Origin: Lysinibacillus timonensis
GTDB taxonomy: Bacteria > Bacillota > Bacilli > Bacillales_A > Planococcaceae
Length of the DNA stretch: 64,000 nucleotides
Direction: 5' to 3'
Assembly: GCF_900291985.1 (NCBI RefSeq)
Contig: NZ_LT985980.1
Span: 434,001 to 498,000, forward strand
Shown: piece by piece, positions 27,437 to 35,698 of the stretch
How positions within the stretch are numbered: position 1 is the stretch's first letter
How the letters are laid out: every line of letters starts with the position of its first letter
Notes under the pieces: generated by a model
Seen by the model: the letters and a program-made list of their open reading frames with translations, nothing else
Told to the model about the DNA's origin: nothing
The model's database searches: none
Position numbers and translations under genes: made by a program

Positions 27437-27898
27437 CTAATTAATCGTAAATTCAGCTGTCAAATGGTGCGTATCATAGTCTCCATTGTTTCTAAATTCC
27501 TGGATTTCTTTCACTATACGGTATTCACCAGTATCTAGACTCCCATAGAGCCAATCCCAATTAACTATCATTTCCTTGCCGTAGCTAATATCTGCAAATG
27601 CGTAGTTACCACCATAGACAACTAGAACTTGATACCATTTATCATTAATTTTCTTTTCCAACAAGAAATCTCCTCCATAGGAATATTGCTTTTCTGAGCT
27701 AATCTCAAATATTAAAGTCAATCCAGTAGGAGATACTGTGCCATCCTTAATCATCATTTGCATCCCTTCCAGATTGTTGACAGTTTCATAGTTTGAAGGT
27801 TCCAAGTTAATTATTTCAGTAGAATGGCTCGAGGTGCATGCAGATATAATTGACAAAACTATTACCAAACAAAATAGAGACCGTAAACTTCTCATCAT
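27437..27898 (-). CDS. Lipoprotein with bacterial Ig-like domain
   Basis: 153 residues with lipobox IISAC (Cys about 21). The C-terminal 100 residues contain GLTLIFEISSEKQYSYG, KWYQVLVVYGGNYAF, NWDWLYGSLDTGEYRIVKEI and HHLTAEFTIN: the W-Y ... W-x-x-x-Y-G-x-L-x-x-G-x-Y-R pattern of the Big_14-like Ig domain of Bacillus lipoproteins. Single gene; role unknown. Confidence 0.65.
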   Translation of the reverse strand: MMRSLRSLFCLVIVLSIISACTSSHSTEIINLEPSNYETVNNLEGMQMMIKDGTVSPTGLTLIFEISSEKQYSYGGDFLLEKKINDKWYQVLVVYGGNYAFADISYGKEMIVNWDWLYGSLDTGEYRIVKEIQEFRNNGDYDTHHLTAEFTIN

Positions 27899-28016
27899 AT
27901 AATTACCCCTTTTATCTTTACTCTCTAACTTCCTAGATTAAATGTAATCCACGATGATCTCAATTATTATTGTACTTGATTACATGTAATCGTTTCTCAA
28001 AAAATTGTCCCCATAA

Positions 28017-28046
28017 GAAAAGACGCGTTTCTAAAATACGCGTCTT
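28017..28046 (-). terminator. Terminator of the TRAP transporter operon
   Basis: Perfect 9-bp arms AAGACGCGT / ACGCGTCTT, then TTCTTAT on the minus strand, 57 bp after the dctM stop. Confidence 0.8.
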
Positions 28047-28102
28047 CAATGGAAATAAAATCTTGAATATAAAAATTCAAATTTATTCATAGAGAACTCT
28101 AA

Positions 28103-29410
28103 TTATTGATAGCCAGCTAACGAGGGTAAGAACGTTGAAAACCATGGCACATACGTAACCAACAAAAGGACAACGAAAATAGCTGCATAAAACCGAAAAA
28201 GGTGTGGCATCACTTTTTCAAGTTTATTATCCGATATTTTCAAACCCGCAAACAAGATATTACCTACTGGTGGGGTAATTGTTCCAATTGATAAGTTAAA
28301 TGTTAACATAATTCCAAATTGCAGTGGTGTCATTCCTAACGACATACATACAGGCAAAAGGATTGGTGTAAAAATTAATATTGCAGGTGTTAAATCCATA
28401 AACGTCCCTACTAATAGCAATAAAAGATTAATAACTAATAGAATAATAATCGCATTCTCGGATATTCCTAACACCGAATTGGCTAACATGTTAGGAATCC
28501 CTGTAAAGGACATGACCCAAGCCAAAATGTTTGAAGCACCTATTAAAAACATAATAATGGCAGACAGTTTTGCACTATCAACTAAAATTGTATATAACTC
28601 TTTCAAATTAATCGTCTTATAAAAAACCGTTGATAATAGTAAGGAATATACTACTGCAATTGCGGATCCTTCTGTCGCCGTAAAAATACCTCCGACAATA
28701 CCCCCAATGACAATAATAATCAAAAGTAAGCTAGGTATTGCAGCCAAACTAACCTTTAAGAATTGGTCTAGTGTAATCGCTTTTTTATCAACATAACCTT
28801 TTCGTTTTGCATAAAAATAAGCAACTATCATACAGCTTATCCCCCATAAGATACCTGGTAGAACACCTCCAAGAAATAGAGCTGCAATAGATGTGCCTCC
28901 ACTAGCCAATGCATACGTAATCAAAGCTGTACTAGGTGGAATAAGAAGACCAGTAGGTGCAGTTGCAATATTAAGAGCGGCTGTAAAATTCTTATCATAC
29001 CCCTGCTTTTCTTGAATTGGCCCCATTATTGAACCCATTGCAGAAACTGCAGCTGTACCAGACCCTGAAATAGAACCAAATAACATGTTTGCAACAACAT
29101 TTGTATGGGCTAATGAACCCGGAACCCTACCAGTTAAGGCCGTTGCTAAATTAACTAACCGTTTTGCAATCCCGCCCTTATTCATAATATTTCCTGCAAG
29201 GATAAAAAATGGTATAGCTAACAAAGTAAAAATATTGATTCCTTGAAACATCTTCAAAGCGGACGATGGGATTGCTGCTGAAAAACCTAGCGTTTGAGTG
29301 ATAGCTACAATTGAAGCAACCATTAATGTAATTCCGATAGGGACTCCTAATAATAATAGCAGTAAGATGGTAAACAGAATTAATAACCCTGCCACAACAG
29401 CCATACTCAT
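28103..29410 (-). CDS. dctM: TRAP transporter large permease (DctM)
   Basis: 435 residues, about 11-13 membrane spans. Typical DctM segments: GVPIGITLMVASI, ALKMFQGINIFTLLAIPFFI, GNIMNKGGIAKRLVNLA, MLFGSISGSGTAAVSAMGSI, and LTFNLSIGTITPPVGNILF. It forms the ion-coupled channel together with DctQ, driven by Na+ or H+. GGAGGAG precedes the ATG, which overlaps the dctQ stop (ATGA). Confidence 0.92.
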   Translation of the reverse strand: MSMAVVAGLLILFTILLLLLLGVPIGITLMVASIVAITQTLGFSAAIPSSALKMFQGINIFTLLAIPFFILAGNIMNKGGIAKRLVNLATALTGRVPGSLAHTNVVANMLFGSISGSGTAAVSAMGSIMGPIQEKQGYDKNFTAALNIATAPTGLLIPPSTALITYALASGGTSIAALFLGGVLPGILWGISCMIVAYFYAKRKGYVDKKAITLDQFLKVSLAAIPSLLLIIIVIGGIVGGIFTATEGSAIAVVYSLLLSTVFYKTINLKELYTILVDSAKLSAIIMFLIGASNILAWVMSFTGIPNMLANSVLGISENAIIILLVINLLLLLVGTFMDLTPAILIFTPILLPVCMSLGMTPLQFGIMLTFNLSIGTITPPVGNILFAGLKISDNKLEKVMPHLFRFYAAIFVVLLLVTYVPWFSTFLPSLAGYQ

Positions 29411-29901
29411 TGCAACTCCTCCTTTCCTGTCTTCGTATGATTCTTAATCTCTTGTATGATATTGATAACATTGTAGAATACTATTAACAGACCACATATG
29501 GGTAGAATTATATAAATCCAGTGCATTTGAATATCTAATGTAGGAGAAATCTGAAGTGCACCAACTTCCATAAATCGATTCCCTCCCAAAATAAAGACAC
29601 CTATCGCTATCATCATAATGAGTAGTTCAGTAAAGATTCCTAGTAAAAGCTTACTAATTCCTTTCACCTTATCCGAGAGTAAAGTGATTTTCATGTGATC
29701 TTTTTGACCGAAAGCAAGTGCTGTCCCGAGTAATGACACCCATACAAAGGAGTACCCAAGTAAATCCTCAGAAATAGTGCTTGGATCTTTCACTACATAT
29801 CTCATAAAAACCTGGTAAGTGGTTAACAGTGTCATGAAAGCTAATAAGAATGCACATGCACCAGCCAGTATTTTATCCATTATGATTTTAACTTTTTGCA
29901 T
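29407..29901 (-). CDS. dctQ: TRAP transporter small permease (DctQ)
   Basis: 164 residues, four membrane spans; TYQVFMRYVVKDPSTISED followed by YSFVWVSLLGTALAFGQKDH is the DctQ signature (R-Y-V ... W ... E-E/D ... G). Starts 17 bp after dctP behind AAAGGAGGAGGG, and overlaps dctM by 4 bp. Confidence 0.9.
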   Translation of the reverse strand: MQKVKIIMDKILAGACAFLLAFMTLLTTYQVFMRYVVKDPSTISEDLLGYSFVWVSLLGTALAFGQKDHMKITLLSDKVKGISKLLLGIFTELLIMMIAIGVFILGGNRFMEVGALQISPTLDIQMHWIYIILPICGLLIVFYNVINIIQEIKNHTKTGKEELQ

Positions 29902-29918
29902 ATCCCTCCTCCTTTCAG

Positions 29919-30929
29919 TTATTTTTGTATCTCTTGAATTTTGTCATACAAAGGTTTCAATTCTGGATAGGTGTTTAGTAACTCCTGTTTCACAGGTTCC
30001 TGCTTTTCTTGAAATGACTTTTTATCTACCGTGACGAATTCGACGCCCATTTTTGTCGCTTCTTCAATCGCTTCATCAATTTGACTATCCCATTCCTTAT
30101 TAGCAACTTCTGTACTAAGTTTAAATCCTTCCTCGAAAATTTCTTTCTCCTGATCTGATAGAGATTCTAAAAACTTAGTACTCGTAACAAACATATCTGT
30201 AAAAATTTGATGCTCGGTACGTGAATAGTATTTTGCGACCTCCCCATGTTTCACTGAAACGAGTGCCATCTCAGGGTTAGCCGCAACATCAATCACTCTA
30301 TTTTGTAATGCCGTATACACTTCACTGTAGGCTAAAACTGTTGCGGCAGCATTGAAGCCCTCAACCATTTTTACATTTGCCTCACTCGGCTGTACACGAA
30401 TCTTAAGTCCTTTTAAATCATCTGGTGTTTCAATTTTCTTCGTAGAGTAAAAATTATTCACACCGTTTGCAAACCAAGAGACACCTTGTATTCCTTTTTC
30501 TGCAGTTGAGTTATAAATGATAGTAACAAAGTCTTCATTACTCATAACTTTACGAAAACTTGCTTCATCATTAAACAAGTACGGCAAACCGAAAATCTTA
30601 TATTCAGTAGCAAAAGCCTCCAAATTACTACCGCTTGTAACAACCATATCGAGTGAACCCATTTGCAACAATTCAAGAGCCTCAGTGTTTTGTCCAATCA
30701 CACCGTTCGTATAGATTCTAATTTCAAATTGATCTCCTAGCTGTTCTTCAATGTGTTCTTTGAATTGCCTTAAACCGTATACAATCGGATGGTTCTCAGG
30801 CTGGACAGTTGCGATACTGACAATTCTCTTTCCTCCCATTTCTCCACTTACTGTTGAAGAACAGCCCAGTAGAGTGAGAGTTAAGGATAGGAATACAAAA
30901 AAAGCTAACGCTTGCTTTACCCTTCTCAT
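29919..30929 (-). CDS. dctP: TRAP transporter substrate-binding lipoprotein (DctP)
   Basis: 336 residues with a lipobox LLGC (Cys about 23), so membrane-tethered outside. DctP fold: ATVQPENHPIVYGLRQFKE, LLQMGSLDMVVTSG, FGLPYLFND, then DLKGLKIRVQPSE with the conserved Arg that salt-bridges the substrate carboxylate, and AYSEVYTALQNRVIDVAANP. A carboxylate-bearing substrate is therefore expected. Preceded by a cre-like site (30972-30985) and an intercistronic hairpin. Confidence 0.9.
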   Translation of the reverse strand: MRRVKQALAFFVFLSLTLTLLGCSSTVSGEMGGKRIVSIATVQPENHPIVYGLRQFKEHIEEQLGDQFEIRIYTNGVIGQNTEALELLQMGSLDMVVTSGSNLEAFATEYKIFGLPYLFNDEASFRKVMSNEDFVTIIYNSTAEKGIQGVSWFANGVNNFYSTKKIETPDDLKGLKIRVQPSEANVKMVEGFNAAATVLAYSEVYTALQNRVIDVAANPEMALVSVKHGEVAKYYSRTEHQIFTDMFVTSTKFLESLSDQEKEIFEEGFKLSTEVANKEWDSQIDEAIEEATKMGVEFVTVDKKSFQEKQEPVKQELLNTYPELKPLYDKIQEIQK

Positions 30930-30971
30930 CTCATCACCCTTTACAAATATGATTTTGTTCTGCCTAGATGC

Positions 30972-30985
30972 TGTAAGCGTTTTCC
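30972..30985. promoter_or_regulatory. cre site (CcpA box) ahead of dctP
   Basis: TGTAAGCGTTTTCC matches TGWAAGCGNTTWCA at all but the last base. It lies 43 bp upstream of dctP, inside the operon after the NicX-like gene, where a CcpA roadblock or an internal promoter could act. Confidence 0.5.
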
Positions 30986-31003
30986 ACTCTTAAGATAGAG
31001 AAT

Positions 31004-31034
31004 GGTAAGGGAGTAACAGTTGTAACCCCTTACC
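31004..31034 (-). other. Intercistronic hairpin between the NicX-like gene and dctP
   Basis: Arms GGTAAGGG / CCCTTACC, loop 15 nt, no T-tract. May protect or process the transcript so that transporter and enzyme levels differ (inference). Confidence 0.4.
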
Positions 31035-31061
31035 AAGTTTTGAATATACGCTTTTACAATT

Positions 31062-32036
31062 CTAGACTAAAAGCACACCGTCTTTCATTAGAGTTAATCC
31101 ATCAATTTCAATCGTAACTGTTTTAATCACCATATCTAAATGAAGTGGTGAATCAACATGACCACCGAAGTTTAAATTTTTTCCAATACCTATATGAATA
31201 TTTCCAAAGGATCCTTCATCCGGTGCCATATGGCCACACAAGAAATTCTTATCATTAAGTCCGAGTCCAAGTTCAGCGATGTTATACACAGTTGGATCAT
31301 TAAATTCTGAAAGCATGTCACGTAAAATGTCAGCTTCTCTTCCACCTATAATCTCTGTAATATATCCATCCTTTACGTAACAAGTAATCGGTTCATCCAA
31401 TAAGTTCAAAAGCGGATGTGGAATACTGCCATCAAACACGAGAACACCATTGGCAGTTCCTTCAACAGGTCCGAGTGCTACTTCTGCATTTGGAGGGAAT
31501 GAAGCAGATCCTGGTACCTTTGACGTTCCATAATCAAATACAGGTTTACGTCCTTCAATGCTACATGTCATGTTTGTTCCTCCAGGAGCTGTCAAAGTGA
31601 ATGTATTGCCCTGATAAAATTCAGAAACTCTATCAATTACTCTCCTCACTTCGTCAAAATCAGCTGTCAATCCTCCTTTTTCAAACATATGGAGAGCATA
31701 ATCTTGGAGACCAACCCAACGAAGGCGCCCTTTTTTACTCGTTTCTAAGCGTGCTTTCGCGTGAAACATAGACATCGTCGTCGCGCCAAATGCTACATCA
31801 CAATTTTCTAGAGCAGCTCTAACCGTTTCTGGTGGTTCCGCTCCATGACTATCTCTTGGTGACATGACAATCATCGTAGTATCAAAGTATTCCTTTGCAT
31901 ATTTATAGACAAATTCACCGATTTCCCTCTTATTATCATCTGTAATAACTAAAACTTTTTCCCCTTCTTTTAAATCTGTCACACTTGTTAGTAATTGTTT
32001 CATCCCTAAAGGAATGTCATTAGAAATTGTAATCAT
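31062..32036 (-). CDS. NicX / M29 aminopeptidase-like metalloenzyme
   Basis: 324 residues. The second half follows both 2,5-dihydroxypyridine 5,6-dioxygenase (NicX) and M29 leucyl aminopeptidases: LGPVEGTANGVLVFDGSIP (metal Glu), EITEIIGG-like ITEIIGGREADILRDML, FNDPTVYNIAELGLGLN, GNIHIGIGKNLNFGG and SPLHLDMVIKT (His and HxD ligands). These Glu/His/Asp residues bind the metal(s) in both families, so an active metalloenzyme is expected, but dioxygenase and peptidase cannot be told apart by eye; the 'IxGGxEAExLRDxxxxFNDPxVY' stretch is closer to NicX. It sits between a RidA-like gene and a TRAP transporter. AAAGGAG precedes the ATG. Confidence 0.7.
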   Translation of the reverse strand: MITISNDIPLGMKQLLTSVTDLKEGEKVLVITDDNKREIGEFVYKYAKEYFDTTMIVMSPRDSHGAEPPETVRAALENCDVAFGATTMSMFHAKARLETSKKGRLRWVGLQDYALHMFEKGGLTADFDEVRRVIDRVSEFYQGNTFTLTAPGGTNMTCSIEGRKPVFDYGTSKVPGSASFPPNAEVALGPVEGTANGVLVFDGSIPHPLLNLLDEPITCYVKDGYITEIIGGREADILRDMLSEFNDPTVYNIAELGLGLNDKNFLCGHMAPDEGSFGNIHIGIGKNLNFGGHVDSPLHLDMVIKTVTIEIDGLTLMKDGVLLV

Positions 32037-32075
32037 CCAAAATTCTCCTTTTTATTTTTTTAGTAAACTACTATT

Positions 32076-32531
32076 CTACTCAACTTCCACAACTATCTCG
32101 ATCTCCACCGGTGTGCCTCCAGGAAGTGAAGAGGCACCCATCGCTACTCTACTGTGTTTTCCAACTTCTCCAAATATATCGTTAACCAACAATGAAACAG
32201 CATCCATGACTTCAGGCTGTTTAATAAAATCGGAAGTGCTTGCTACATACCCTTTTATATTAACGATCCTCTTAATGCTATCTAAACTTCCCTGCATTTG
32301 TTTAACTGCTGCTAAACAATTAATAAAGCAAATAATTGCTGCATCCTGGGCTTGTTCCACTGAGATGGCTTCACCCACAATGCCTTGATATTTCAATACA
32401 CCATTTACCTTTGCAGCATTCCCTGAAACAAATATGAGATTCCCAGTTTTCACACCCGCTTCAAAAATTCGCTTGTTTAGTTGTAATGGTAGTTCATAGC
32501 CTCTTAATCTTAACTTTTCTTCATAATGCAC
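32076..32531 (-). CDS. RidA/YjgF-family protein
   Basis: 151 residues from a GTG start with GGAGGTG 7 nt upstream. It contains KTGNLIFVSGNAAKVNGVLK, GEAISVEQAQDAAIICFINC and HSRVAMGASSLPGGTPVEIE, where the R in HSRVAMG corresponds to the conserved RidA Arg that binds carboxylates. RidA homologues hydrolyse enamine/imine intermediates; members of catabolic clusters act on aminoacrylate-like or aminomuconate-like compounds. First gene of the RidA-NicX-like-TRAP operon, divergent from the LysR gene. Confidence 0.85.
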   Translation of the reverse strand: MHYEEKLRLRGYELPLQLNKRIFEAGVKTGNLIFVSGNAAKVNGVLKYQGIVGEAISVEQAQDAAIICFINCLAAVKQMQGSLDSIKRIVNIKGYVASTSDFIKQPEVMDAVSLLVNDIFGEVGKHSRVAMGASSLPGGTPVEIEIVVEVE

Positions 32532-32640
32532 CCGCTAACACCTCCATGTATGAATTCGATAATTGGTTAACCATCGTCTATCGATATAGTTAGAATAATC
32601 AAAATATTTAAAAAATACCAATAGCTAAAAAGTCAAAATT

Positions 32641-32657
32641 TATAGCTTGAATCTATA
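32641..32657. promoter_or_regulatory. Candidate LysR-type operator
   Basis: TATAG-N7-CTATA dyad with the T-N11-A core, 60-75 bp before lysR in the divergent promoter region. A second palindrome TGGTTAACCA lies at 32564-32573, nearer the RidA-like gene. Confidence 0.4.
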
Positions 32658-32715
32658 GATATTGATAAAATAGTTGAATAGACAGAAAATTGATGATCAT
32701 TGAGGAGAGAGGTAA

Positions 32716-33636
32716 ATGAACTTTAATGTTCTTTATTACTTCAAGATTACAGCAGAATTTCAGCATTATACAAAAGCAGCTAAATTTCTCTATATCACGC
32801 AGCCAAGCCTAAGTCGCGCGATTTCTACACTTGAGGAAGAATTGGGAGTTCCTTTATTTAAAAAGGATGGACGTAATGTGCAGCTTACTAAATATGGAGA
32901 TTTATTATACTCATTCATTTCAAAAGGATTTCAAGAAATCGAAACGGGCTATCAAATGCTTAGTCAATTTAAACGGAAAAATTCAGGCATCATTGATTTT
33001 GGTTTTCTATTTGTTTTAGGCTATCATTACATCCCAGCACTCATTAGAGCATTTTTTACCGATCCCAACCGCAAGAACATTACAGTTAACTTTCATCAAT
33101 ACAATACCGTTACATGTATCAATAAAATTAAGGAAGGTACGATTGACCTAGCTTTATGCACGTTCATACCGAATGAACCAGAAATTAACTTCACGCCTGT
33201 TCTCGAACATAGGATGATTTGTATCACCGCTCTCGACCATCCATTAGCGAACCATGAAACATTATCCATGGAAGAAATCGTTCCTTACCCAATGATCAGC
33301 TTTCCGGAAACAGCTGGTGAAATTCAAGGCTTTATTAATCAACTATTTTCAAATTGTTCAATAAAACCAAATCATTTTTGTACAATGGGGGATGAAATCA
33401 CGATGGCCGGACTTGTATCGACAAATCATAATAACTGCCTTGCAATCGTACCTGACCTAGAAGTACTAGATAATTTGCCAATCAAAAAAATCCCCATAGA
33501 TCACCCAAATGCATATCGAAACATTTACTTGGCAACTTCCCAACATCATCTTTCCGTGCCATGTGTAAAACTATTTCATGATTTTATCTTACAATTTGAG
33601 AAAACTACCGATGAAATAAGAGACATCCTAACTTAA
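32716..33636 (+). CDS. LysR-family transcriptional regulator
   Basis: 306 residues: N-terminal winged HTH (FNVLYYFKITAEFQHYTKAA, LYITQPSLSRAISTLEEELG, LFKKDGRNVQLTKYG) and a periplasmic-binding-like effector domain (IDFGFLFVLGYHYIPALI, TIDLALCTFIP, NCLAIVPDLEVLDN). Resembles CynR/GltC-type LysR proteins. It is transcribed away from the RidA/NicX-like/TRAP operon and is its probable activator, with the catabolic substrate or an intermediate as effector. Confidence 0.9.
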   Translation: MNFNVLYYFKITAEFQHYTKAAKFLYITQPSLSRAISTLEEELGVPLFKKDGRNVQLTKYGDLLYSFISKGFQEIETGYQMLSQFKRKNSGIIDFGFLFVLGYHYIPALIRAFFTDPNRKNITVNFHQYNTVTCINKIKEGTIDLALCTFIPNEPEINFTPVLEHRMICITALDHPLANHETLSMEEIVPYPMISFPETAGEIQGFINQLFSNCSIKPNHFCTMGDEITMAGLVSTNHNNCLAIVPDLEVLDNLPIKKIPIDHPNAYRNIYLATSQHHLSVPCVKLFHDFILQFEKTTDEIRDILT

Positions 33637-33674
33637 TTTGTATTAATCATTCTTCCTATTCTAGTAAAAGAAAT

Positions 33675-33716
33675 AAAGAAATCCAAAAGAATCTTACTTC
33701 TCATGGATTTCTTTTT
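33675..33716. terminator. Bidirectional terminator between lysR and the sarcosine-oxidase-like gene
   Basis: 11-bp perfect arms AAAGAAATCCA / TGGATTTCTTT, T-rich on the plus strand, between convergent genes. Confidence 0.75.
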
Positions 33717-33759
33717 ATATGTTCTATCTTCTTTTTTCCCGGCGATAGTCCAACCGTTA

Positions 33760-34890
33760 TTAACCTAAAAATCGATTAATTGAAAATGGAGAAATATTTT
33801 GTTCTGTCTTTCCTGAAATAATTAATTCCGCTAATATTTGACCTACTACACTACTAAATTTAAACCCATGTCCTGAGAATCCTGCTGCAATGGCAACATT
33901 TGAATAGTTAGGATGTACATCAATGATGAAATCTTCGTCTGGCGTTAGTGTATATATGCATGTTTTACCGTACTTTAATTGTTGAGCAGTCGGCATGAAT
34001 TGATTTAAAAACTGCTTTAAATCAGCTTCATCTTCCGCAATTTCACCAAAGCTCCGTATTGGTTGATCTGGATTGATTTCATCGCCTCCATCATGTCGAC
34101 CAATTTTCAAACCAGAGCCATTAATGCTTGGGAATCCATAGTAACTACCTTGAGATGTCTCAAACGTATAAGCAGGAAATTTATTATGGTTATATAAATC
34201 TTCATCAGCATCGAACCATGCAAATGTCTTTCTGACCGGTTTCAAAGGAAGATCCAGATCTAACTTAGAAAGTAAACTCCCTGCCCATGCACCGGCAGTA
34301 ACAACTAAACTATCAGCATGATATGTATATTCTTCTGTCTTCACCGTTACTTGTTTGTTATCTACCAATATTTCTTTTACTTTACTGTTTGTTTGAATTG
34401 TAGCGCCATTTTGCACCGCAAGTTCTCTATACGCTTCAATGCACGTTTCACATTTTAGCACGCCAGATGTTGGTTCAAAGCATCCTATATAATCGTCTGG
34501 TAATGTAATACCAGGCCAACGCTTGTTCACTTCAGATGAATCTAAAACCTCAATTGGTAACGAATATTTCTCCGAGCTAGAAATAATATTTTGAATAAAA
34601 TCTCTGTTTTGGAATCCCACGTTAAGTACACCTGTCTGAAGAAATAACTGTTTTTTCGTTTCCTTCTCCAAATCTGTCCATAGTTGTTGTGCTTTAAGAG
34701 CTAGAGGCACATATTCCTCCCCTTCTCCGTAGGCATGTCTAATAATTCGAGTGTCGCCATGATGACTCCCATTATTATGAGGTGGGTTAAAGGAATCTAA
34801 TAATAATGTCTTTTTTCCACTTTTCGATAGGTAATACCCGGCAGACATCCCCATCGAACCTGCTCCTATTACAATTACATCATATTGCAT
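33760..34890 (-). CDS. Monomeric sarcosine oxidase / N-methyl amino acid oxidase
   Basis: 376 residues. FAD Rossmann motif VIVIGAGSMGMSAGYYL, HHGDTRIIRHAYGEG (conserved in MSOX/MTOX), LVVTAGAWAGSLL, and YGKTCIYTLTPDEDFIID, where the Cys is the residue that binds FAD covalently in monomeric sarcosine oxidase. AAGFSGHGFKFSSVVGQIL near the C-terminus completes the family pattern. Length matches SoxA and SolA (about 370-390). It oxidatively demethylates sarcosine, N-methyltryptophan or a similar secondary amine, giving formaldehyde and H2O2; which substrate is unclear. Single gene. Confidence 0.85.
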   Translation of the reverse strand: MQYDVIVIGAGSMGMSAGYYLSKSGKKTLLLDSFNPPHNNGSHHGDTRIIRHAYGEGEEYVPLALKAQQLWTDLEKETKKQLFLQTGVLNVGFQNRDFIQNIISSSEKYSLPIEVLDSSEVNKRWPGITLPDDYIGCFEPTSGVLKCETCIEAYRELAVQNGATIQTNSKVKEILVDNKQVTVKTEEYTYHADSLVVTAGAWAGSLLSKLDLDLPLKPVRKTFAWFDADEDLYNHNKFPAYTFETSQGSYYGFPSINGSGLKIGRHDGGDEINPDQPIRSFGEIAEDEADLKQFLNQFMPTAQQLKYGKTCIYTLTPDEDFIIDVHPNYSNVAIAAGFSGHGFKFSSVVGQILAELIISGKTEQNISPFSINRFLG

Positions 34891-34974
34891 TGTCTTTCAT
34901 CTCCTCCAAAACGTATATCCTATAAATGATGAGAATGAATCAACTATAGATTTATAATATTCTAACAAAAAATA

Positions 34975-35003
34975 TTGACATTATCATTTCTTTCCAATAA
35001 TAT
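34975..35003 (+). promoter_or_regulatory. SigA promoter of the tetR gene
   Basis: TTGACA (34975-34980), 17-nt spacer, TAATAT (34998-35003). The expected start (about 35010) falls inside the palindrome at 35009-35028. Confidence 0.75.
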
Positions 35004-35008
35004 TCAAA

Positions 35009-35028
35009 ATGTAAGTAATTACTTGCAT
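35009..35028. promoter_or_regulatory. TetR operator 1
   Basis: ATGTAAGTAATTACTTGCAT, palindrome with arms AAGT/ACTT and one mismatch further out; the same site recurs at 35654. Confidence 0.7.
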
Positions 35029-35051
35029 TATGTAATGAAAGTTGGAATTAT

Positions 35052-35636
35052 ATGAACGAACCTAACAACACATCCGAAAAAATTGTTGCTGCTTTCATCG
35101 AGTTATTTCGAGATTATGGATATAAGGGAACCACAACACGTGCAATTGCTGACAAGGCTGGGGTAAACGAAGTGACTATTTTTCGTCACTTTGGAAATAA
35201 AAAAGGAATTATGGATGCAGCGTTACAATCCCTATCATATAGTCCACATTTAGTAAAACTTATTCGGGAACAAATTACATGGAATCTTGAGCATGACTTA
35301 TGGGTAATGGCAGAAAGTTACCATAACTATATGGATAAAATTAAAGATCTAGTGTTAATAAGTTTTCGTGAAGCTGGCGTATATCCTGAGTTGAATGAAA
35401 TACTTATCGAATTTCCAATGCAAGTAAAGGAAAATTTAGTTTATTATTTTAATGAAATGAAGGGAAGAAACAAGTTAATTGAAACTAATATCGAGTTACA
35501 AGCAATGAATTTTATCTGGTTAAATTTTGGTTATATTATTTCAAAATCCCGCTTTCAGGACCAGCTCACTTCCCATTCAACTGAAGATTTTCTAAAGAAT
35601 AGTGTTAGATTATTTGCTAGGGGTTTGACTCCCTAG
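35052..35636 (+). CDS. TetR-family repressor of the downstream ABC-2 exporter
   Basis: 194 residues; N-terminal HTH about 8-58 (IVAAFIELFRDYGYKGTTTR, AIADKAGVNEVTIFRHFGNK), C-terminal helical ligand domain. A 20-bp palindrome overlaps its own start of transcription and the same sequence precedes the ABC-2 permease gene 18 bp after its stop, so it should repress both. Effector likely a lipophilic substrate of the exporter. Confidence 0.85.
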   Translation: MNEPNNTSEKIVAAFIELFRDYGYKGTTTRAIADKAGVNEVTIFRHFGNKKGIMDAALQSLSYSPHLVKLIREQITWNLEHDLWVMAESYHNYMDKIKDLVLISFREAGVYPELNEILIEFPMQVKENLVYYFNEMKGRNKLIETNIELQAMNFIWLNFGYIISKSRFQDQLTSHSTEDFLKNSVRLFARGLTP

Positions 35637-35653
35637 TAAATTTTTTAAATAAA

Positions 35654-35671
35654 ATGCAAGTATGCACTTGC
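35654..35671. promoter_or_regulatory. TetR operator 2
   Basis: ATGCAAGTATGCACTTGC, same GCAAGT-N4-ACTTGC dyad as operator 1, 28 bp before the permease ATG. Confidence 0.7.
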
Positions 35672-35698
35672 TTACCTTATCGAAAAGGAGAATGTTAA

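Noticed and set aside
29178-29471. 97-codon minus-strand ORF in the TRAP region
   Set aside because: Frame shadow across the dctQ-dctM junction.
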